A stretch of 6,645 nucleotides of DNA, taken from the NCBI GenBank assembly GCA_021160565.1, contig JAGHCG010000141.1:1-6645 (forward strand). Direction: 5' to 3'. Source of the stretch: a bacterium (GTDB lineage Bacteria > Ratteibacteria > UBA8468 > B48-G9 > JAFGKM01). Made by a program: the position numbers and the translations under genes. Shown piece after piece: positions 1-5,591 of this stretch (position 1 is the stretch's first letter; every line of letters starts with the position of its first letter). The notes under the pieces are model-generated. The model did no database searches, had not been told where the DNA came from, and worked only from the letters and a program-made list of their open reading frames with translations.

Positions 1-1
1 A

Positions 2-31
2 TATATATCTCATTTTTGGATTTTATGTCAA
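2..31 (-). promoter_or_regulatory. Putative sigma70 promoter for a gene beyond the left edge
   Basis: On the minus strand a perfect -35 hexamer TTGACA (complement of 26-31) is followed, after an 18-nt spacer, by TATATA (complement of 2-7). It lies just past the stop of the DUF6785-family gene and points out of the window, so it would serve a leftward gene that is not visible. The -35 match is strong, but the -10 sits in an AT repeat, so its exact position is uncertain. No intrinsic terminator is seen between the stop at 76 and this site, so readthrough from the upstream operon is possible. Confidence 0.45.
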
Positions 32-75
32 CTCAATTAATTTCCTCCAAAAGTGGAGATGATAAAAGAGAGATT

Positions 76-1944
76 TTAAGCACCAAGAATAGGATGAGTA
101 GCAGGTACAATTCCTGTGATAAAGTCAATTATCATCCACATTCCACCGGTGAGAAAGGCACCTATTATAATTCCAAGAAAAAAAGGTTGTAATTTTTTGT
201 AAATTTTCTGCCCGCCATATCTTAAAATCAAAAACTTTAAAAGCCATCCAATGAAAATAGAAAACCATGTGAAGTAAATTGGAATAGTAGCTGCAACTGC
301 AAGTCCTATTGGATGGAGAGGAAAACCAGGAAAGTTTAATCGGAGGAAATTAAGAATTAAATATACAATAGCTCCTATACCAAAAAAGGAAAATTCATAT
401 TTCCCGAACCCATAAGGATGAAGGAGATATTCTTTCACCCATTTTACAGTATAGCGAACATAGTGAGTAAACTGCCACCCTCCAAGGTTTATCCCTCCAT
501 ATTTGTAAGCAATTGTAATAACAGAAATGAAAGACCCAATAAGTCCCACAATTATTGCGATTATTGAAGCAATAATCACTTTTTTAGCACATACTTTGAA
601 TTTATGAGCAAGAGCAAAAAAGTTAGCTGTGGAAGTCATAACCATGGTTCTTAAATCACATGCCCAGGGAGAGGTAAATCCCAGTGCGGTAATTCCATTT
701 TTTCCTATCGCTTCTGTTCCGAAAAGATTTACACTCATTCCTGCTGGTACAACTCCACTTCTTGCATATGGAGTACCTGCCTGACATACAACTCTTGTAA
801 TACCCAGGAATGTGAGAAAAGCCAGAAGTGTGAAAGTTATGCTGTGAATAAATTTCAATCCTGCGAAATTAAGCCAGAAAACTATCACAAAAAAGCAAAT
901 AAAAATTCCAACTATATATTTCAAATTTCCTCTTTCTTTTAAAACAGATCTCCAGTAAAATCTTTCCTGCCATAACATTATAAAAACCATCATAAACATG
1001 GCTCCCATACATTCATATCCTGCTTCAATTCCACTGAAAGCCCAGGGTTCGGGTGTTGTTTTCCCTATTCCATATATATTGAACATTCCCTTTTGAATAG
1101 TAAAAAGAAGGAAAAATAACCACAGTCCAAAAGATACATCGAGAGAGACAAAATATATAAGTCCTATGACCTCAAAAGCAATTCTTATATTGAGAGAAGT
1201 TGTTCTTCTGAACAGAGTAATGGTTCTGTTTAAATGTAATTGGGGAAGTTGAGGAAAATATGTATTCAGACAGTAAATACTTAAAATAACCATCGGGATA
1301 GAAATTCCAAGATAGAAAAGTTTATCTTTCAGAACAGGAGGAAAACTATCTTTTTTTCTGGAAAGTTCTTCTGGAACAGAAGTTAAAGGATAAAGAAGTC
1401 TTTCCTCTTCTATCCATCTTTTACTTATCAATGTCATAAGAAAGATGGAAAGAAGGTAAACAGAGAAAATGAGAGCGAACCAGAGAGTTAAAGGTAAAAT
1501 CCACATTTTCCAGGGAATGGAAACTCCTTTTGGTAATCCTTCAAAAAACCACTTTACTGCATTTTTATCTGAAACAGTCAGAAGTTTATTTATATAAGGT
1601 AAAAAAGATTTTTCCCAGCTGGGATCAGCATAATAATAAACCCCAGGTAAAAGAGGGATTAAATTTAAAGTAAATCCCCACGTTGGAATAGCACAGGATA
1701 CAGCCATCATTCCAAAAATTATAACAAGTTCTTCTGATTTTAAAGAGGCTTTTTTATTTATTTTGTTTACAATTCCGTTGACAAGAATAATCAAGAAGAA
1801 ATAAAAAAATGCTGCTCCAATACTGTAATCAGAGGTTAAAGAAGCACCTTTGGAGATTAAAACTCTCATGGGGTCAACTACCACTATGAGAAGGGAAAAG
1901 ATACTGCCTATTAATACAGATTTCCAGAATCTTATCTTTTCCAT
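76..1944 (-). CDS. DUF6785/DUF6784-family polytopic membrane protein, putative transporter
   Basis: A 622-residue integral membrane protein with about 12-13 hydrophobic segments, roughly at 8-24, 42-60, 71-90, 147-172, 209-227, 254-284, 312-326, 342-359, 364-384, 456-480, 520-535, 545-570 and 584-611. I recognise the family from the WIEEERLLYPL stretch (177-187, usually W-x-E-x-ERLxFPL), GITRVVCQAG (381-390), FPGFPLHPIG (538-547) and the C-terminal LRYGG...LQPFFLG block (574-591), typical of DUF6785 followed by DUF6784. Length is normal and both ends look complete. The substrate is unknown; a transport role, perhaps distantly like oligopeptide (OPT) transporters, is inference from topology. 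The ATG follows GGAGAG (complement of 1949-1954) only 4 nt away and lies 14 nt after the SDR stop, so the two genes are very likely co-transcribed. Stop is TAA. Confidence 0.85.
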   Translation of the reverse strand: MEKIRFWKSVLIGSIFSLLIVVVDPMRVLISKGASLTSDYSIGAAFFYFFLIILVNGIVNKINKKASLKSEELVIIFGMMAVSCAIPTWGFTLNLIPLLPGVYYYADPSWEKSFLPYINKLLTVSDKNAVKWFFEGLPKGVSIPWKMWILPLTLWFALIFSVYLLSIFLMTLISKRWIEEERLLYPLTSVPEELSRKKDSFPPVLKDKLFYLGISIPMVILSIYCLNTYFPQLPQLHLNRTITLFRRTTSLNIRIAFEVIGLIYFVSLDVSFGLWLFFLLFTIQKGMFNIYGIGKTTPEPWAFSGIEAGYECMGAMFMMVFIMLWQERFYWRSVLKERGNLKYIVGIFICFFVIVFWLNFAGLKFIHSITFTLLAFLTFLGITRVVCQAGTPYARSGVVPAGMSVNLFGTEAIGKNGITALGFTSPWACDLRTMVMTSTANFFALAHKFKVCAKKVIIASIIAIIVGLIGSFISVITIAYKYGGINLGGWQFTHYVRYTVKWVKEYLLHPYGFGKYEFSFFGIGAIVYLILNFLRLNFPGFPLHPIGLAVAATIPIYFTWFSIFIGWLLKFLILRYGGQKIYKKLQPFFLGIIIGAFLTGGMWMIIDFITGIVPATHPILGA

Positions 1945-1958
1945 TTAACTCTCCGTGT

Positions 1959-2717
1959 TTAATAATGGATAAACTGACCACCATCTACTTTTATATCTTC
2001 TCCGGTGATATGATTTGCAAGGTCAGAAGCGAGAAAAAGGATTACTTTTCCTATTTCCATACCTTCTGGATAACCTTCTTTATTTTTGTAAAGTGGAATA
2101 TTTTTTTCTGTAAATTCTCTTCTTTTTTCTGGTGGAATGAATGGGTCAAGCATTGGAGTGAAAATTGTTCCTGGAGATATGGTATTCACATTTATATTGT
2201 AAGGAGCAAGTTTTTTTGCAAGTCCTTTTGCATAACATATTTTTCCAGCCATTGCCACACAATATGCATTATCGCCACATGTGTGGGCTGCTATGGATGA
2301 AATTATTATAATTTTTCCACTTTTCTGGTTTATCATTATAGGAGAAACAAGTTTTCCAAGGTAGTAGCAACTGTAGAGATGAACTTTCATAACTCTATCC
2401 CAGTTTTCAGGAGTATCCTCTTTTGGTTGAGCGATTCCTGCACAATGAACAAGTATATCAATTCTTCCAAATTTATCCATTACTTCTTTTACTATTCTTT
2501 CCACTTCCTTATACTCTCCTACATCTCCTTTTACCAAGATTGCCTTACCTTTTTTTCCTTTAAGTTGAGATAAAAGATTTTTCGCTCTTTCGTCGTTCCT
2601 GCTGTAATTTATTGCAACATCAACTCCTTCTTCAATAAATAATCTTGTTGCTGCTTCTCCCATTCCACTTGAACCACCTGTAATTAGTGCCTTTTTTCCT
2701 TCAAGACCCAGTTTCAT
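1959..2717 (-). CDS. SDR-family protein with altered catalytic tetrad
   Basis: A 252-residue classical short-chain dehydrogenase/reductase by fold. The cofactor motif TGGSSGMG is at 14-21, GDV at 64-66, the NNAG equivalent is HCAG (91-94), Ser140-Ser141 end the fifth strand, Tyr152 is present, NTISPG is at 178-183 and VDGG at 244-247. Length and ends match FabG/glucose dehydrogenase-like SDRs. The active site is odd: the Lys four residues after Tyr152 is Met156 (YCVAM instead of YxxxK), and the tetrad Asn is His113 (VHL instead of VNL). Alignment of this stretch to KGLAKKLAPYNINVN needs no gap, so the Lys is really absent. It may be catalytically impaired, use a different mechanism, or bind NAD(P) for another purpose. 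The start is set by AAGGAGGGG (complement of 2721-2729). It is first in an operon with the DUF6785-type gene, suggesting work on the imported compound. Confidence 0.92.
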   Translation of the reverse strand: MKLGLEGKKALITGGSSGMGEAATRLFIEEGVDVAINYSRNDERAKNLLSQLKGKKGKAILVKGDVGEYKEVERIVKEVMDKFGRIDILVHCAGIAQPKEDTPENWDRVMKVHLYSCYYLGKLVSPIMINQKSGKIIIISSIAAHTCGDNAYCVAMAGKICYAKGLAKKLAPYNINVNTISPGTIFTPMLDPFIPPEKRREFTEKNIPLYKNKEGYPEGMEIGKVILFLASDLANHITGEDIKVDGGQFIHY

Positions 2718-2737
2718 TTTCCCCTCCTTTTTCTTTT

Positions 2738-2757
2738 TAGTATACCATACTATACCA
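2738..2757 (-). repeat. Tandem 10-bp repeat on the SDR promoter, possible operator
   Basis: Read on the minus strand, TGGTATAGTA is followed directly by TGGTATACTA: two decamers identical at 9 of 10 positions and spaced exactly one helical turn. Each is close to the palindrome TGGTATACCA, which resembles the T-G-G-T...A-C-C-A operators of FadR-type GntR regulators (family knowledge). The copies overlap the -10 region, where a bound repressor would block RNA polymerase. Regulation is inference; the repeat may partly reflect two alternative extended -10 elements, since each copy contains TGGTATA. Confidence 0.4.
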
Positions 2758-2777
2758 CTTTATTGAATATTTTGCAA
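2749..2777 (-). promoter_or_regulatory. Putative promoter of the SDR-DUF6785 operon
   Basis: On the minus strand TTGCAA (complement of 2772-2777; 4 of 6 to TTGACA) is separated by 17 nt from TATAGT (complement of 2749-2754), which carries an upstream TG in extended -10 position. A second extended -10, TGGTATACT (-10 hexamer, complement of 2739-2744), lies 10 nt downstream with a poorer -35. The predicted start near 2742 leaves a leader of about 25 nt holding the AAGGAGGGG ribosome site of the SDR gene. Confidence 0.5.
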
Positions 2778-2831
2778 GAATAAAATTGAGAGGATTGAAA
2801 AGAAAGTGATGAAATATCAAAAGGAGGAAGG

Positions 2832-3044
2832 ATGAAAAAATTGAATGAAATCTCAGGGAAAATAATCCTTCTTACCCTTGAGATTTTTCCTCTATTTTCA
2901 TAGGGATTTATAGCTATTTTTCTGATTAAAGAAAACTCCTCAAATTTAGCAGATACTTTTGCAATGGCTTTTGGTGTAATTATTGGGATTGTTTTTATTT
3001 TCATAATAAAGTGCCGGCGAAGAAAAGATAATCCATCTTTCTAA
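2832..3044 (+). pseudogene. Small two-helix membrane protein ORF interrupted by in-frame TAG
   Basis: The only plus-strand gene candidate. AAGGAGG (2821-2827) precedes an ATG at 2832. Reading in one frame to TAA at 3042-3044 gives 70 codons, broken only by TAG at 2901-2903 (codon 24). The first part is a 23-residue Lys-rich and hydrophobic peptide beginning MKKLNEISGK. The part after the stop begins GFIAIFLIKENSS, then has a second strong hydrophobic segment (about codons 45-61) followed by CRRRKDN, a positive-inside anchor. Together they form a two-helix hairpin whose first helix spans the TAG; TGG (Trp) to TAG is one substitution. It could be a recent pseudogene, a sequence error, or a recoded or read-through codon; none of the six intact neighbours ends in TAG. 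It lies divergent from the SDR gene and convergent with the permease. I do not recognise the family. The minus-strand reading of this stretch has no ribosome site. Confidence 0.5.
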
Positions 3045-3056
3045 AGTTTCTTTTTC

Positions 3057-4379
3057 TTATTTTACCAGAAAAATATACCTCAAAATAAAGGCAATAGCAA
3101 CTATAATAACAACCCAGTTTAGTTCTCTATATTTCCCGGAGAAAAGTTTCAGTATCACATAAGAAATAAAACCAAAAGCCATTCCCTCACCGATATTATA
3201 TGTTAAAGGAATTCCAACGAAAGAAAGAAATGCCGGAATTGCTTCAGTATAGTCCTCCCAGTTAATTCTTTTGAGACTTGGAATGATCAAACTTCCTACA
3301 ATTATTAAAGCAGGAGCAGTAACAGGATAAATTGTAACTCCACCCACTCCTTTAATTCCGGTCCCTATCATTTTTACAAAAGGATGAAAGAAAAGAGCAA
3401 AAAGGAAAAGGAGTGCTGTAATCACGGAAGCAAAACCTGTTTTTCCTCCTGCTGATACTCCAGCAGCACTTTCAATATAACTTGTTACAGTACTTGTTCC
3501 CAGTAATGCCCCAACTGTTGTCCCCACGGCATCAGAAAATAATATTCTATTTGCTCTTGGCAGTTTCCCATCTTTTATAAATCCACCAGCATGTCCTATA
3601 CCAATGGCAGTTCCCACAGTATCAAAAATATCCATAAAAAGGAAGACAAAGATTACTGTAAAAAGTCCAGATTTAAGCGCACCAATTACATCAAGTTTTA
3701 AAAATGTAGGAGATAAAGAAGGAACTTTTCCAACAATTCCTTGATATTTTATAATTCCAGTAAAAATTCCAATAATGGCAGTAATCACCATCCCAATAAG
3801 AATAGCTCCCTTTATTTTTTTTGCCATAAGAATTCCAATTATGAAAAGTCCAGCAATTGAGAGAAGAACTTCTTTATGATGAAAATCTCCAAGAGTAAGG
3901 ATAACTCCTCCTTTCTGAATAATTCCTGATTGAAGTAATCCAATGAAAGAGATAAAGAGTCCTATTCCTGCAGCAATTCCTGCCTGTAAAGATTGTGGAA
4001 TAGCATTAATTAATTTTTCTCTTATTCTCCATATTGAAAGAATAAGAAAAACAATACCTGATATAAAAATAGCTCCAAGAACTTTTTCCCAGGAAATACC
4101 CATCCCTAGAATTACAGTAAATACAAAATAAAAATTTTCTCCCATTCCTGGAGCAAGAGCTATGGGATAATTGGCATAGAGAGCCATTACAAGTGTTGCT
4201 ATTGCTGCTGAAAGACATGTTGCCACCATTACTGCACCAAAATCCATTCCTCCCTGAGAAAGAATGGACGGTTGAACAAATATAATATAAGCCATTGCCA
4301 TAAAAGTTGTAACTCCTGCAATTATTTCAGTTTTTAAATTTGTTCCCATTTCTTTAAATTTAAAAAATCTCTCAATCAT
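3057..4379 (-). CDS. NCS2/AzgA-type purine (adenine/guanine/hypoxanthine) permease
   Basis: A 440-residue inner-membrane transporter of the AzgA/GhxP/PbuG branch of the nucleobase:cation symporter-2 superfamily, expected to import purine bases with protons. Family marks in order: an N-terminal ITAGVTTF-like helix (EIIAGVTTFMAMAYII, 18-33), ALAPGMGENF (74-83), the substrate-site motif MDIFDTVGTA (249-258), the GTSTVTSYIES stretch (294-304) with AGVSAGGKTGF after it, and the C-terminal IPAFLSFVGIPLTYNIGEG (381-399). Length is typical and it looks complete, with about 12-14 membrane segments. GMGENF differs from the usual GMGLNAYF, so base specificity cannot be assigned and I give no symbol. AAAAGGAG (complement of 4385-4392) sets the ATG. 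It begins 17 nt after the nitroreductase stop, so both are probably one transcript from the promoter near 4970. Stop is TAA. Confidence 0.92.
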   Translation of the reverse strand: MIERFFKFKEMGTNLKTEIIAGVTTFMAMAYIIFVQPSILSQGGMDFGAVMVATCLSAAIATLVMALYANYPIALAPGMGENFYFVFTVILGMGISWEKVLGAIFISGIVFLILSIWRIREKLINAIPQSLQAGIAAGIGLFISFIGLLQSGIIQKGGVILTLGDFHHKEVLLSIAGLFIIGILMAKKIKGAILIGMVITAIIGIFTGIIKYQGIVGKVPSLSPTFLKLDVIGALKSGLFTVIFVFLFMDIFDTVGTAIGIGHAGGFIKDGKLPRANRILFSDAVGTTVGALLGTSTVTSYIESAAGVSAGGKTGFASVITALLFLFALFFHPFVKMIGTGIKGVGGVTIYPVTAPALIIVGSLIIPSLKRINWEDYTEAIPAFLSFVGIPLTYNIGEGMAFGFISYVILKLFSGKYRELNWVVIIVAIAFILRYIFLVK

Positions 4380-4396
4380 TTTGACTCCTTTTTATT

Positions 4397-4900
4397 TCAC
4401 CACTTCTCCCAGTGCAGAACATCTTTCAGTGTTCTCTTTGGTGGTGATGGTGTTTCTTCAGGATGCCCAATTGAAATCAAACTTATCAATTTGTATCCTT
4501 CAGGAACATCAAGATATTTCCTTATTTTTTCAGCATAAAACTTTTTATCCCCAGCAATCCAGCAACTTCCAAGTCCAAATGCTTTTGCTGCAAGTAAAAT
4601 ATAGGTTGTAGCAGCAGAACCATCTTCAAGATAATATTTTGTGTCTTTGCAGAAAATAGCAATACATACAGGAGCATCTTTTATAAATTTTCCATAATCA
4701 GTCATTTCTGCAATTTCTTTTCTTCTCTCTTCTTCGGTGATAACGATAAATTCCCATGGTTGAATATTAATGGCTGTTGGAGCAAGTCTGGCACAATCTA
4801 TTATTTCTTCAATTACCTCACGTGGAATCTCTTTTTTCTGATATTTTCTTACACTTCTTCTTTCTTTCAATACTTTTAAAGTTTCCCTTGAGATTTCCAT
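4397..4900 (-). CDS. Nitroreductase-family FMN-dependent oxidoreductase
   Basis: A 167-residue protein of the short nitroreductase family, cytoplasmic, normally a homodimer that binds FMN and takes electrons from NAD(P)H. Visible FMN-site marks are ERRSVRKY (13-20, phosphate-binding arginines), APTAINIQPWEF (40-51, usually APSxxNxQPW), the EDGSAATTYILLAA helix (92-105), GLGSCWI (109-115), the LISIGHPEE turn (141-149) and the common C-terminus HWEKW. The natural substrate cannot be told; the family includes nitro- and quinone reductases and dehalogenases. The ATG is fixed by AAGGAG (complement of 4909-4914) with 8-nt spacing, behind a leader of about 58 nt from an extended -10 promoter. The NCS2 permease follows after 17 nt. 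Stop is TGA. No key residue seems missing. Confidence 0.92.
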   Translation of the reverse strand: MEISRETLKVLKERRSVRKYQKKEIPREVIEEIIDCARLAPTAINIQPWEFIVITEEERRKEIAEMTDYGKFIKDAPVCIAIFCKDTKYYLEDGSAATTYILLAAKAFGLGSCWIAGDKKFYAEKIRKYLDVPEGYKLISLISIGHPEETPSPPKRTLKDVLHWEKW

Positions 4901-4965
4901 ATCTCTTTCTCCTTTTTATAAAGGGAAACAAGTTTTGTCTGTTATTTATTCCTCTCATAATTTTT

Positions 4966-4974
4966 ATTATAACA
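4966..4974 (-). promoter_or_regulatory. Extended -10 promoter for nitroreductase-permease operon
   Basis: The minus strand reads TGTTATAAT here, a perfect extended -10 (TGnTATAAT). No good -35 is present: the hexamer 17 nt upstream is GTGGCG, which agrees with use of an extended -10. A start near 4959 would give a leader of about 58 nt before the nitroreductase ATG. The promoter lies only 23 bp downstream of the GC-rich inverted repeat. Confidence 0.6.
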
Positions 4975-4997
4975 TCTTTTTAAATCTCCGCCACTCT

Positions 4998-5058
4998 ACC
5001 ACACCCCGGGAGTGCTATCCCTTTGAATATAAATAACTTCGCACCCCCGGGGTGTGGT
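4998..5058. repeat. GC-rich 18-bp inverted repeat abutting cobO stop
   Basis: ACCACACCCCGGGAGTGC (4998-5015) is the reverse complement of 5041-5058 with one mismatch in 18 (outer 13 bp perfect), around a 25-nt AT-rich loop (5016-5040). Arms have 13-14 G/C of 18, against strongly AT-rich surroundings. Its right end coincides with the last base of the cobO TAA stop, so in the cobO transcript the hairpin starts at the stop codon. There is no T-run on either strand, so it is not a standard intrinsic terminator. Each arm also contains a near-palindrome (CACCCCGGGGTG-like), so it may be a pair of protein sites, an mRNA 3'-end stabiliser, or a REP/MITE-like dispersed repeat. Function unknown. Confidence 0.75.
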
Positions 5059-5591
5059 TAGTAGTCGATGCCTTTTCGTGCTTTAATTTCAGGAAAAGGA
5101 TGTTTTATTTTTCTCATTTCGGTTATCAGATCAGCAACCTTCAATAATTCATCAGAAAGTGCACATCTTCCAGTAATTATAATTTCTGTTTTTTCTGGTT
5201 TTTTCTTTAAAAAATTTATGAGTTCTTTTTCAGATAGAAATCCATCTCTCAATGCAATTAAAATTTCGTCAAGAATTATTAAATCGAATTTTTTCTTTTT
5301 TAGAAAAGATTTTATTCTTTCCCAGTTTTTTTTGAATTCTTTCTTATACTCAATAAGGTCTCCTTTTGTGAAATGTTGAAATGCAGGATGGCTGGTGGCA
5401 AAATGATAAATTTCAATGTTCTTTTGCTGTTTTAATATTTTTATTTCACCTGATACAGGTTTCTTGAAAAATTGGATAAAACATACTTTTAGATCAGAAC
5501 CTGCTGCTCTTACTGCTGCTCCAATGGCTGCGGTTGTTTTCCCTTTTCCTTCTCCTGTATAAACCTGAATAAGACCTTTTGATAATTTCAC
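5058..5591 (-). CDS. cobO: Corrinoid adenosyltransferase (CobO/BtuR/CobA family)
   Basis: A complete 177-residue ATP:corrinoid adenosyltransferase, which transfers the 5'-deoxyadenosyl group of ATP to reduced cobalt(I) of cobinamide, cobyrinic acid diamide or cobalamin to make coenzyme B12 forms; cytoplasmic. Visible: P-loop GEGKGKTT (13-20) in the typical QVYTG setting, AVRAAG (26-31), Walker B-like DLIILDEILIALR (103-115), TGR (140-142), ADLITEMRKIKHPF (153-166) and the family ending ARKGIDY. The start is GTG, overlapping the TGA of the upstream dehydrogenase (GTGA), with no clear Shine-Dalgarno, so translation is probably coupled. The N-terminus MKLSKGLIQVYTG agrees with the family, supporting this start. 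No other cobalamin gene is in view, so salvage versus de novo synthesis cannot be told. Stop is TAA, immediately followed by the inverted repeat. Confidence 0.95.
   Translation of the reverse strand: MKLSKGLIQVYTGEGKGKTTAAIGAAVRAAGSDLKVCFIQFFKKPVSGEIKILKQQKNIEIYHFATSHPAFQHFTKGDLIEYKKEFKKNWERIKSFLKKKKFDLIILDEILIALRDGFLSEKELINFLKKKPEKTEIIITGRCALSDELLKVADLITEMRKIKHPFPEIKARKGIDY

Noticed and set aside
45..58. Short hairpin CTCCA/TGGAG with a 4-nt loop after the DUF6785-type gene
   Set aside because: Only 5 bp of stem and no T-run on either strand; not a convincing terminator.
1965..2300. 111-codon plus-strand ORF opposite the SDR gene
   Set aside because: Antisense shadow of a clear gene; its Phe/Cys/Trp-rich product has no family features.
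2750..3004. 84-codon minus-strand ORF in the gap between SDR and permease
   Set aside because: No ribosome site before its ATG, no recognisable motifs, it runs through the SDR promoter, and the plus-strand reading has a better ribosome site and a sensible membrane design.
3021..3060. Possible hairpin terminator between the permease and the small plus-strand ORF (arms 3021-3029 and 3035-3042, then a T-rich stretch on the plus strand)
   Set aside because: The stem is almost all A/T with a bulge, and the T-tract is broken and set off by AAAG; too weak to call.
4998..5058. Inverted repeat as an intrinsic terminator of cobO
   Set aside because: The stem is strong but the 25-nt loop is large and no T-tract follows on either strand.
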